Positions 44,870-52,620 of a stretch of 64,000 bases of DNA are shown here, one piece after another; position 1 is the stretch's first letter; the number at the start of each line of letters is the position of its first letter. The notes beneath the pieces were generated by a model that saw only the letters and a program-made list of their open reading frames with translations, made no database searches and had not been told where the DNA came from. The DNA comes from Kutzneria chonburiensis (GTDB lineage: Bacteria; Actinomycetota; Actinomycetes; Mycobacteriales; Pseudonocardiaceae), in the NCBI RefSeq assembly GCF_028622115.1, contig NZ_CP097263.1:10179501-10243500 (forward strand), given 5' to 3'. Position numbers and translations under genes: made by a program.

Positions 44870-45081
44870 TCGGTGCCTTTCGGTGCGAACTGGAGCAGGT
44901 CGGCGGGGATCTCCACGACGGTTTCGTCGTCGGCGAGTCCGGCGTAGGTCTCGCGGATGGTGGTCATCGCCTCAGGGTCGGTGACGATCTTGCCCTGGAC
45001 GATGTAGGTGCCACGGTCGGTGGCGTACAGGGTGGGGCACTGGCCCTTGCTGGACGTGGTGCCGAGGAACGTGATCTTCAC
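44866..45081 (-). CDS. small protein of XRE/DUF6879 cassette
   Basis: 71 residues, VKITFLGTTSSKGQCPTLYA at the start and VVEIPADLLQFAPKGTE at the end. Such proteins are regularly first in DUF6879-XRE cassettes; function unknown. GTG 45081 has AAAGGAG five bases upstream. Its TGA overlaps the DUF6879 ATG by four bases. Confidence 0.75.
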   Translation of the reverse strand: MKITFLGTTSSKGQCPTLYATDRGTYIVQGKIVTDPEAMTTIRETYAGLADDETVVEIPADLLQFAPKGTE

Positions 45082-45121
45082 GGTGTCTCCTTTGTCGATG
45101 CGGCTCACATGCATGGTTCGC

Positions 45122-45228
45122 GCATAGATGGCGCATCGTCAACCAAGCGATCAGGGCACCGGAGTGGCCAGTGCGGCTTCGGCGCGTGACGACGTGCGCC
45201 CATTCGAGTGGTTATGCGCCATCTATGC
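45122..45228. promoter_or_regulatory. 15-base perfect inverted repeats in divergent promoter
   Basis: GCATAGATGGCGCAT (45122-45136) and its exact complement ATGCGCCATCTATGC (45214-45228) lie 77 bases apart between the XRE operon and the genes at 45331. A further TATGCG copy (CTATGCG at 45231) adds a partial site. The spacing suits two operators, one per promoter, bound by the XRE protein with possible looping. Confidence 0.65.
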
Positions 45229-45330
45229 GTGCTATGCGTTGAAGATGCATGCAATGCTGTGCGAGTGGTCCAGCCCCGATGCTCACGGTGGTGGCCGGAG
45301 CTGGCGCTGTTTACGACGGAGGAGATCCCC

Positions 45331-45699
45331 ATGACATCCCGGCCCGACCGGATCTTCATGACGTGGCTCACGAGTATGGACAGGGTCGATCATGCGGTCA
45401 CCGATGAGGAGTTCCACGACAACCGGCCCGAGCCGGAGGCCGTGTGCGGCGACGTGATCACGCTCGCGCCAATGGAAACCCCGTCCGGCCCGCGCTGTGT
45501 CCGGTGTGCCGCGTTCCTGACGGCGCGCGAGTCGTTTCGCGACGTGGGGCAGCGCCTCGATCCGCACCAGCCGCCGTCTTGGCTGGAGCGCCTGCTCCAT
45601 CTGAATGTCCCGACTTCGGCCTCGCAGAGCCCGCGCGCACTCGTTCGGGACGGACGGTTCCCGCCTCCGGTGGATACGCCGGCCGGCGGGCGACCGTGA
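45331..45699 (+). CDS. actinomycete-specific hypothetical protein
   Basis: 122 residues. CGDVITLAPMETPSGPRCVRCAAFL holds a CxxC pair and a conserved-looking block also met in small actinomycete proteins near XRE regulators. The rest is Pro/Arg-rich. GGAGGAG lies eight bases before ATG 45331. It is divergent from the XRE cassette and coupled to the next gene by GTGA. Function unknown; a target of the XRE protein is likely. Confidence 0.65.
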   Translation: MTSRPDRIFMTWLTSMDRVDHAVTDEEFHDNRPEPEAVCGDVITLAPMETPSGPRCVRCAAFLTARESFRDVGQRLDPHQPPSWLERLLHLNVPTSASQSPRALVRDGRFPPPVDTPAGGRP

Positions 45700-45902
45700 C
45701 GGCCGCCGGCCGGGCCGAGCAGCAACAGCGAGCGGACCGAGCGTTGGTGCATTTCCACTTCGCCATGGCGTTCCTGTCCGCCGGTGATGTGTCCGGCGCG
45801 GATGACTACCTGAAGGACGTCCGGCAGCGGGATGGGCAAGAGATGTACCAGTCGGTGATGGACATGATTGCCGCGCACACGAATACACCGATCGAACGGT
45901 GA
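45696..45902 (+). CDS. small helical hypothetical protein
   Basis: 68 residues (ALVHFHFAMAFLSAGDVSGAD), mostly predicted helix with a TPR-like single repeat. GTG 45696 overlaps the preceding TGA by four bases, so it is translated with the 45331 gene. Family not recognised. Confidence 0.55.
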   Translation: MTAAGRAEQQQRADRALVHFHFAMAFLSAGDVSGADDYLKDVRQRDGQEMYQSVMDMIAAHTNTPIER

Positions 45903-46303
45903 CCGTAGCCCAACGTCCTCGGCGTACCCGACCGGGAGTTGCGGGCCCGCAAGGTCCCCGTGCGTCTTGCGTCCTGAAGCTGAAGGAGGATGGGTACCGG
46001 CGGGCTGCCGGGCGCGCGGCGCGGGCACCAAAACGCAGACACGGTGCGTCCTCAGTCCGCGCAATGTCGAGCGCGAACGGCGATGGCAGGCACCGTGGTG
46101 TCGAGCGCGCGGGGCGGGCACCCGGCTGGACCACCTCGCACTGCCGTGACGGGCAGCCCCCGAATCAATCCAACCAGATCAACATGGGAAGGCCGGGTCG
46201 GCGAGGGGGACGAAGATCGCTCCGGAGCGGCGTTCGGGCTTCGGGGGCTAGGCTGGAAACGGGGGCCTGCTCAGCGCTGTTGATCTAGCTCGGGGGTGCG
46301 CGG
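45903..46303. other. 401-base intergenic stretch
   Basis: No convincing coding frame on either strand. Two similar blocks around GCGCGCGGCGCGGGCACC (46012) and GAGCGCGCGGGGCGGGCACC (46107) suggest a degenerate duplication. Nothing else recognised. Confidence 0.5.
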
Positions 46304-47276
46304 GTGATCGAGCTGGTGGTGGGGGCGAAGGACCTGGCGCGGGTGCGGTTCGGACGGTCGGCGCTGGAAGAGGTGACGTTCAGCCTCGGGGTGCTGGCGG
46401 GCCGAAAAGGGCGGCGCTGCACGGACCCTGGATCAAGGCGGCGAAGGCGGGGCTGGCGGGGGAGGATCTGAGCCTGCTGAATGCCCTGACGGCGAAAGGC
46501 AACTACTACCCGGGATTCCTGGTGCCGCCGCCGCGAGAAACGGACGGCGCGTTCGAGGACGAGGTGGAGCGGGTCAGGGAGACGAGCGCGGAAGAGGTTC
46601 GGCGGGAACTGGATCTGTGCTGGCCGGAGGATCTGCCGAGCCGGCTGCGGCCGCTGTACGACAACCCGCCGCGACATCTGGCGGAACTGGCGGAAGTGCT
46701 GACGACGTACTGGCACAAGGCGATCGAGCCGGCGTGGCCGAGGATCAAAGCGCTGTACGACGCGGATCTGGCGCACCGGTCGGCGGCGCTGACCAAGGGG
46801 GCCTGGACCGGCTGTTCCAAGAGCTGCACCCGCAGGTGGAGTACGCGGACGATCGGCTGAAGCTGCATCTGGCGGCGCACAGTGCGAGCGTGAGAACAGC
46901 GGGGGCGGGGGTGCTGCTGATCCCGAGTGTGTTCATCTGGCCAAGGATCGCGGTCTTCGACACGGACGACTACCAACCGGCCATCGCGTTTCCGGTCCGA
47001 GGGGTGGGCACGGTGTGGAGCGACGGGCCGCCACGGGAAACGGTGACGCCGCTGGCCGGACTGGTGGGCCGAAGCCGGGCGACATTGCTGGTACTGCTGG
47101 AACTTCCCCGCTCGACGACGCAACTGGCGCAAACGCTGGGCGTCACGGCGGCCACGGTGAGCGAACACCTGGCGGTGCTCAAACGCAGCAACCTGGTGCG
47201 CTCGCGCCGCGACGGACGCTCCGTCCTGTACGAACGGACGACGCTGGGCAGCCGGCTGCTGATCGACCACAGCTGA
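46304..47276 (+). CDS. ArsR-family regulator with DUF5937 domain (two apparent frameshifts)
   Basis: About 324 residues after repair. The N-terminal DUF5937 region runs IELVVGAKDLARVRFGRSA, then ALHGPWIKAAKAGL, WHKAIEPAWPRIKAL and, after the second break, GLDRLFQELHPQVEYADD. The C-terminal ArsR winged helix is RATLLVLLELPRSTTQLAQTL and VTAATVSEHLAVLKRSNLV. One base is missing around the A4/G3 run at 46405-46411 and one G at 46797-46801. No metal Cys pair is seen, so it is unlikely to be a metal sensor. Confidence 0.82.
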
Positions 47277-47300
47277 CCATTAGGCCACGGCCTAATGGTC
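47275..47300. promoter_or_regulatory. 12-base-arm perfect palindrome overlapping a stop codon
   Basis: GACCATTAGGCC and GGCCTAATGGTC flank AC. The left arm includes the last bases of the ArsR stop, and the palindrome lies 60 bases before the next ATG. It may be an ArsR operator for the secreted-protein gene, or a terminator without T tract. Confidence 0.55.
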
Positions 47301-47360
47301 GCGGCGGCGTGGACCGTTAGCTCACGATGGGTTCTCCGGCAAGGGAAGCAGGGGAGAACC

Positions 47361-47861
47361 ATGCGAAAGCTGACCACGTGCGTTGCCGCTGCGGCGGCGG
47401 GGGCCCTGCTGGCGGTGTCGGCGTCGACGGCGAGGGCCGCCGACGCCGACGGCTGGCAGCGGACGCACACCGACCCGTTCGAATTCGCGGCGGGTGCCCT
47501 CTGCCCGTTCGGGCTGAAGGGAGACATCCTGTACGACAACGAGTTCACCCGCTCCTACCAGAGCGGCGCGACGAGAATCGAGGAGTTCACGGGGCCGCTC
47601 GGCATCAGATTCGGCAACGTGGCGACCGGCAGGACGATCGACCGCGACGTCACCGGCTTCATCCGCGTGCTGCACCAACCGGACGGCAGCCGCGAGTTCG
47701 ATCTGTGGGGCAACAGCGTCGCCCCGATCTTCCCGGGCACCGGCCAAGCCGGCGACTACGTCACGCACGGGCACTTCGTGCTCGTGGTGCACGCGGACAA
47801 GTCGCGTGAGTACACGGTCCGCCAAGGCACCAGCGAAGACGTCTGCAAGACCCTCGCTTAG
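47361..47861 (+). CDS. secreted protein of unknown function
   Basis: 166 residues. A signal peptide with cut near ARAADA is followed by a beta-rich domain with two Cys (GALCPFG and EDVCKTLA). The pattern PFGLKGDILYDNEF...GPLGIRFGNVATGRTIDRDVTG is found in small actinomycete exported proteins of unknown role. CAGGGGAG precedes ATG 47361. The large palindrome upstream may link it to the ArsR-type regulator. Confidence 0.7.
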   Translation: MRKLTTCVAAAAAGALLAVSASTARAADADGWQRTHTDPFEFAAGALCPFGLKGDILYDNEFTRSYQSGATRIEEFTGPLGIRFGNVATGRTIDRDVTGFIRVLHQPDGSREFDLWGNSVAPIFPGTGQAGDYVTHGHFVLVVHADKSREYTVRQGTSEDVCKTLA

Positions 47862-47865
47862 CTGC

Positions 47866-47900
47866 TGGGTCTCATTGCTGGACCGACTAGCATGAGCCCA
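47866..47900. promoter_or_regulatory. imperfect inverted repeat before the HxlR gene
   Basis: TGGGTCTCATTGCT and AGCATGAGCCCA pair with two one-base bulges and end at the HxlR start codon. This is a plausible autoregulatory site for a MarR/HxlR-type dimer. Confidence 0.35.
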
Positions 47901-48409
47901 TGAGACGGACCTCGTTCGCGCACTGGCCGTGCTCGGTCGCCCGCACCATGGACCTGCTCGGCGACTGGTGGACGCCGCTGGTCCTGCGCGAGTCGTTCTA
48001 CGGCATCCGCCGCTTCGACGAGTTCCAGCAGGCACTGGGCATCGCCCGCAACACCCTCGTCGACCGGCTCCGGCGGCTGGTCGACGAGGGCCTGATGGAG
48101 AAGGTGCCCTACCAGTCCGAACCGGTCCGGCACGACTACGTGCTGACGGAGAAGGGGCGCGACTTCTGGCCGGTGCTCGCCGCGATGATGGCCTGGGGCG
48201 ACCGCTGGCTGGCCGAGGAAGCCGGCCCGCCGATCACGCTGCATCACGACAAGTGCGGCCACGACACCCAGGCCGAGGTGGTGTGCGCGCACTGCAAGGA
48301 GCCGCTGGCGGCCGACGAGGTGCGGCACCGGATGGGTCCCGGCTACCCGGAGAAGCTGGCCAAGCGCCCGGACGTCGTCCAGCGATTCGCCGCGCAAAAC
48401 GCCCGTTGA
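47900..48409 (+). CDS. HxlR-family transcriptional regulator
   Basis: 169 residues. CSVARTMDLLGDWWTPLVLRES is the diagnostic HxlR start with the redox-capable Cys. The winged helix includes GIARNTLVDRLRRLVDEGLM. A C-terminal extension has DKCGHDTQAEVVCAHC, a CxxxH/CxxC-like set that could bind metal. The genes that follow (SRPBCC, luciferase-like) on the same strand are probable targets. Confidence 0.88.
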   Translation: MRRTSFAHWPCSVARTMDLLGDWWTPLVLRESFYGIRRFDEFQQALGIARNTLVDRLRRLVDEGLMEKVPYQSEPVRHDYVLTEKGRDFWPVLAAMMAWGDRWLAEEAGPPITLHHDKCGHDTQAEVVCAHCKEPLAADEVRHRMGPGYPEKLAKRPDVVQRFAAQNAR

Positions 48410-48441
48410 AATGCTGAGTCTATCTAAGAGACCATCCACTC

Positions 48442-48951
48442 ATGGAGTGGACCGGAGCGCGGTACGCCGACAAGCCGACGGTGCAGGTGCGGACCTGGAT
48501 CGACGGTCCGCCGGAGCGGGTGTGGGCGGTGGTCGCCGACGTCTCGCTGATGCCGGAGATGAGTCCCGAGCTCCAGTCGGTCACGTGGTGTGACGGCGCG
48601 GCCGGGCCGGCGCTGGGCGCGCGGTTCGTCGGCGCCAGCAAGCACGATGCGCTGGGGGAGTGGGCCACCACCTCGCAGATCGTCGAGTTCGAGCCGCCGC
48701 GCGTGTTCGGCTGGGCGGTGCAGGACCCGGACAACCCGACGGCGCTGTGGCGGTTCACGCTGACGCCGCGCGACGGCGGCACCGAGCTGACCCAATGGAT
48801 GCAGATGGGCCCGGCGCGCTCCGGTCTGTCGCACGCGATCGACCGGATGCCGGACAAGGAACAGAAGATCGTCTTCGTCCGGCTGCGCGAGTTCGAGAAC
48901 GCCATCACCGGCACGCTGGCCCAGATCAAGCAGCGGGTGGAGAACTCCTGA
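48442..48951 (+). CDS. SRPBCC-family (polyketide cyclase/dehydrase-like) protein
   Basis: 169 residues, START-like fold: VRTWIDGPPERVWAVVADV at the start, WCDGAAGPALGARFVG, and a long last helix EQKIVFVRLREFENAITGTLAQ. It binds a hydrophobic ligand. Its TGA overlaps the ATG of the flavin monooxygenase gene by one base, suggesting the two act on the same compound. Confidence 0.82.
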   Translation: MEWTGARYADKPTVQVRTWIDGPPERVWAVVADVSLMPEMSPELQSVTWCDGAAGPALGARFVGASKHDALGEWATTSQIVEFEPPRVFGWAVQDPDNPTALWRFTLTPRDGGTELTQWMQMGPARSGLSHAIDRMPDKEQKIVFVRLREFENAITGTLAQIKQRVENS

Positions 48952-49991
48952 TGCGGACCGCGACGACGATCGAGGCGTCCACCGACTGGGCGACCACGCT
49001 GGATTTCGTGCTGGAAGCGGAAAAGCTCGGCCTCGACACCTGCTGGGTGGCCGAGGCGTGGGGCTCGGACGCGCCATCGGTGCTGGGCTATCTCGCCGCC
49101 CGTACGGACCGGATTCGGCTCGGCTCGGGCATTATCCAGCTCGGCACGCGTACGCCCGTGGCCATCGCGCAGGCCGCGCTCACGCTGGCCCAACTGTCGG
49201 ACGGCCGGTTCGCGTTGGGGCTGGGTGCTTCCGGACCGCAGGTGGTGCAAGGGCTGCACGGCGTGCCGTTCGACCGGCCGCTCAGCCGGATGCGCGAGAC
49301 CGTGCAGGTCATCCGCGAGGTGTTCGCCGGCGAGAAGATCTCCCTCAGCGGCAAGCACTTCACCATTCCGCTGCCGGGCGAGGGTATCCGGCCGATGCGG
49401 CTGTCCATAGCCCCGAACCCGGACATCCTCATCTATCTGGCCACGCTGTCGCCGAAGATGCTGGAGCTGACCGGCGAGATCGCCGACGGCTGGCTCGGCA
49501 CCAGCTTCGTGCCCGAGGGCTCGGCCGCCTACTTCACCCACCTCGACGCCGGCCTGGCCCGCTCCGGCCGCACCCGCCGCGATCTCGACGTCTGCCAAGG
49601 CGCCGAGGTGTCGTTCGCGCCGGACGAGGATGCCTTGCGGGCCATGGTCGCCGGCCGCAAGAAGGAGCTGGCGTTCAGCCTCGGCGGCATGGGTTCGGCC
49701 AGCGTCAACTTCTACAACGACGCCTACAGCCGGCAGGGCTGGGCCGAGGTCGCCGCCGAGGTGCGGGAACGTTGGCAGGCCGGCGATCGCGACGGCGCCA
49801 CCGAACGAGTCACGGACGACATGGTGCTGGCCACGACGCTGATCGGCACCGAGCCGATGGTGCGCGAACGGCTGAAGGTGTGGCGGGACGCCGGCGTCGA
49901 CCTGGTCCGGATGTACCCGGCCGGCGACACCCTGGGCGTCAAGCTGGACAACCTCGGCCGGGCCCTGGACATGGTCCGCACCCTGACCTGA
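48951..49991 (+). CDS. LLM-class F420/FMN-dependent oxidoreductase
   Basis: 346 residues of the luciferase-like barrel. EAEKLGLDTCWVAEAWGSDA, RIRLGSGIIQLGTRTPV, and LSDGRFALGLGASGPQV are characteristic of F420-dependent LLM enzymes (TIGR03564/Mer-like). The family reduces or oxidises xenobiotic and secondary-metabolite substrates. Substrate unknown. It ends just before a long hairpin repeat. Confidence 0.87.
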   Translation: MRTATTIEASTDWATTLDFVLEAEKLGLDTCWVAEAWGSDAPSVLGYLAARTDRIRLGSGIIQLGTRTPVAIAQAALTLAQLSDGRFALGLGASGPQVVQGLHGVPFDRPLSRMRETVQVIREVFAGEKISLSGKHFTIPLPGEGIRPMRLSIAPNPDILIYLATLSPKMLELTGEIADGWLGTSFVPEGSAAYFTHLDAGLARSGRTRRDLDVCQGAEVSFAPDEDALRAMVAGRKKELAFSLGGMGSASVNFYNDAYSRQGWAEVAAEVRERWQAGDRDGATERVTDDMVLATTLIGTEPMVRERLKVWRDAGVDLVRMYPAGDTLGVKLDNLGRALDMVRTLT

Positions 49992-49998
49992 CGACCCA

Positions 49999-50075
49999 CG
50001 TGAGTCCCGCCCAGCGTCACACCGAATGTGTGAAACGGATTCAACAGTTCGGTATGACTGTGGGCGGGACTCACG
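49999..50075. repeat. long imperfect hairpin element
   Basis: Perfect 15-base ends CGTGAGTCCCGCCCA and TGGGCGGGACTCACG (49999-50013, 50061-50075) continue inward as GTCACACCGAA and TTCGGTATGAC with one mismatch, then weaker pairing. The element lies between two same-direction genes, unlike the GTGGCTCA hairpins, and has a different sequence. Terminator and small non-autonomous mobile remnant are both possible. Confidence 0.75.
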
Positions 50076-50134
50076 GGGTTCCCAAGGCTTGGTACGCACT
50101 TGGCATTGGGGCCTTGCGGTGTGACGATCGGGTC

Positions 50135-51244
50135 ATGTCCGGTGCCCCCGCCACCGTGCTGCGCGCCGTGCTCCGGCACGGGCCGGTCGCGCGCAGCACG
50201 ATCGCCCGGCTGACCGGCCTGAGCCCGGCCGGCGTGTCCCGGCACTGCGGCAGCCTGGCCGACCGCGGCCTGCTCACCGAGACCGACGAGCCGGTGTCCC
50301 GCAACGGAATGGGCCGCCCGCACGTGCCGGTGGACATCGACACCGGCCGGCACACGGTCTGCGGCGTGCACATCGCGCACGCCCACGTCACGCTGTCGCT
50401 GCTCGACCTACGCGGCAATGTCCTTGTTCAGCAACAGATCCCGCACGTCGACCCGGACCAGCACGCCGTGCTGCGGGCGATCACCGATGTCCTGCCCGGG
50501 TTTCTCGCCGGCCGGACACCGTTGGCGATCGGCGTGGCGGCCGGCGGCTGGGTCGACACCGACAACGGCGTGATCGTCGAGCACACATCGTTGGGCTGGC
50601 GCAACGTTCCGGTGCGAGAAATCCTTGCCGGTGCCACTGGACTGCCCGTGCACACGGACAGCCACGCCCGCGCGCTGGTCCAGGCGGAGCAGCTGTTCGG
50701 GGAGATCCGGTCCCGCGAGTCGGCGCTGCATCTGTTCGTGGGCAACGTCGTCGACGCGGCGATCGTCACCGGTGGCGCGACCCACCGCGGCCCCCGATCG
50801 GCCGCCGGTGACGTCGCCCATCTGCCGCTCGGCGACTCGGACGTGCAGTGCCTGCTCGGGCACCGCGGCTGCTTCGAGGCCACGGTGTCCGACGATGCCT
50901 GGGCCCGTCGTGTCGCCGGCGTGACCATGCCGGAACTCCTTGCCGGACAACAGGATTCAACGCCGTTCGTGGAACGCGCCCGGCTGGTCGGCCGGGCCGC
51001 CGCGCTGCTGTACGACGTCGTCAACCCGGAGGTGCTGGTCGTCACCGAGCTCGGCGTGATCACTTTCCCGGAGTGCCTGGCGGCGCTGCGCGAGGAGATC
51101 GCCGCCCGGTCCCGGCTGTGCGCGGCGCCGGAACACACCGTGCTGCCCAGCAGCTTCGCCGCCGACACGGTGCTGGCCGTGGCCGGCGGCGCGGTCGCCC
51201 TGGGCGTGCTCTACACCGATCCGCTGTCCCACACAGTGGGTTGA
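50135..51244 (+). CDS. ROK-family transcriptional regulator
   Basis: 369 residues. An N-terminal winged HTH (VARSTIARLTGLSPAGVSRHCGSL) precedes the ROK sugar-kinase fold: HTDSHARALVQAEQLFG and QCLLGHRGCFEA. The usual CxCGxxGC zinc motif keeps only part of its Cys set, so its ligand mode may differ. ROK regulators normally sense sugars; here it precedes an organosulfur-type operon, an unusual pairing. ATG 50135. Confidence 0.87.
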   Translation: MSGAPATVLRAVLRHGPVARSTIARLTGLSPAGVSRHCGSLADRGLLTETDEPVSRNGMGRPHVPVDIDTGRHTVCGVHIAHAHVTLSLLDLRGNVLVQQQIPHVDPDQHAVLRAITDVLPGFLAGRTPLAIGVAAGGWVDTDNGVIVEHTSLGWRNVPVREILAGATGLPVHTDSHARALVQAEQLFGEIRSRESALHLFVGNVVDAAIVTGGATHRGPRSAAGDVAHLPLGDSDVQCLLGHRGCFEATVSDDAWARRVAGVTMPELLAGQQDSTPFVERARLVGRAAALLYDVVNPEVLVVTELGVITFPECLAALREEIAARSRLCAAPEHTVLPSSFAADTVLAVAGGAVALGVLYTDPLSHTVG

Positions 51245-51293
51245 CATATTTTCAGCCGACGCAATGTTGACCGTGCCGACGCGCGGTTCACAT
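51241..51293 (+). promoter_or_regulatory. promoter-like sequence and inverted repeat before organosulfur operon
   Basis: TTGACA at 51241-51246 overlaps the end of the ROK gene. Arms ATGTTGACCG (51264-51273) and CGGTTCACAT (51284-51293) pair at 8 of 10 positions, ending 10 bases before the ATG at 51304. A possible ROK operator; the -10 is not clear. Confidence 0.4.
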
Positions 51294-51303
51294 CATTGCA
51301 GCC

Positions 51304-52620
51304 ATGTTGCACCTCAACGCATTCCTGATGGGCGTAGGACATCACGAAGCCGCGTGGCGGCACCCGAGAACCGACCCCTCGCTCGTCAATGACGTGCGAC
51401 ATTTCCAGAACCTGGCCACAATCGCCGAAAGGGGCGCATTCGACTCCGTGTTCCTGGCCGACGGTGTGCAGATCTGGGGCGACGTCCAGCACACCGCCGC
51501 CGGCAAGTTCGAGCCGATCACGCTGCTCACCGCGATGGCCGCGGCGACCACGCACGTCGGCCTCATCGCCACCGCCTCGACCAGCTACACCGAGCCGTAC
51601 AACCTGGCCCGGCTGTTCTCCTCGCTCGACCACATCAGCGGCGGCCGCGCCGGCTGGAACATCGTCACCTCGGCCGGCGACCGGGCCGCGCAGAACTTCA
51701 ACCGGGACGCCGTCGCCGATCACGCCGAGCGCTACGAGCGGGCCGACGAGTTCCTGGACGTGGTCACCGCGCTGTGGGACAGCTGGGACGACGACGCGCT
51801 GGTCGTCGACCCGGCCAGCGGCGTGTTCGCCGACCCGGACAAGGTGCACGAGATCAACCATCGCGGCCGGTTCTACCAGGTCAGAGGCCCGCTGAACGCG
51901 GTGCGCAGCCCGCAGGGGCGACCGCTGCTGGTGCAGGCCGGCTCGTCGGAGGACGGCAAGGCGTTCGCCGCCCGGCACGCCGAGGCGGTGTTCACCGCGC
52001 AGCAGACCTTCGAGGAGGGGCAGGCCTTCTACCGGGACCTGAAGTCGCGGCTCGCGGCCAACGACCGGCTGCCCGACGAGCTCAAGGTGCTGCCCGGCAT
52101 CGTGCCGGTGCTCGGGTCGACCGAGGCCGAGGCGCGGCGGCTGTCCGACGAGCTGGACGAGCTGATCGTGCCGGTCCGCGCGGTGCGGCAGCTGTCCGAG
52201 CTGATCGGCGTCGACCTCAACGACCACCCGCTGGACGCGCCGCTGCCGCCCCTGCCGCCGGTCACGCACATCAACGGCGCGAAGAGCCGGTTCGAGCTGG
52301 TCCGAGACCTGGCCGAGCGGGACAAGTTGACGTTGCGGCAACTCATCGGCCGGCTCGGCGGCGGCCGTGGACACCAGGTCATCGCCGGCACGCCCGTGCA
52401 GATCGCCGACCACATTCAGCGCTGGCACGAGGGTGGCGCCGCCGACGGATTCAACGTGATGCCGCCGCTGTTGCCGTCCGGGCTGGAGGAATTCGTCGAC
52501 CACGTCATTCCGGAACTGCGCAGGCGCGGTTTGTTCCGTACCGGTTACAGTGCCGACACATTGCGCGGCCACTACGGTCTCGCCCGGCCGGTCGGCCGTT
52601 TCGAACGGATTTCCCGATGA
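51304..52620 (+). CDS. FMNH2-dependent monooxygenase, NtaA/SnaA/DszA type
   Basis: 438 residues. FLMGVGHHEAAWRHP, GAFDSVFLADG, ATASTSYTEPYNLARLFSSLDHISGGRAGWNIVTS and NFNRD are the hallmarks of the NtaA/SnaA/DszA family, which oxygenate sulfones, aminopolycarboxylates and related compounds using FMNH2 from a separate reductase. No flavin reductase gene is in the operon. Co-transcription with an SsuABC-type transporter and TauD points to an organosulfur substrate. Confidence 0.9.
   Translation: MLHLNAFLMGVGHHEAAWRHPRTDPSLVNDVRHFQNLATIAERGAFDSVFLADGVQIWGDVQHTAAGKFEPITLLTAMAAATTHVGLIATASTSYTEPYNLARLFSSLDHISGGRAGWNIVTSAGDRAAQNFNRDAVADHAERYERADEFLDVVTALWDSWDDDALVVDPASGVFADPDKVHEINHRGRFYQVRGPLNAVRSPQGRPLLVQAGSSEDGKAFAARHAEAVFTAQQTFEEGQAFYRDLKSRLAANDRLPDELKVLPGIVPVLGSTEAEARRLSDELDELIVPVRAVRQLSELIGVDLNDHPLDAPLPPLPPVTHINGAKSRFELVRDLAERDKLTLRQLIGRLGGGRGHQVIAGTPVQIADHIQRWHEGGAADGFNVMPPLLPSGLEEFVDHVIPELRRRGLFRTGYSADTLRGHYGLARPVGRFERISR

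Noticed and set aside
50135-51244. ROK protein as a sugar kinase
   Set aside because: A clear N-terminal winged HTH and an incomplete zinc/kinase motif indicate a regulator.
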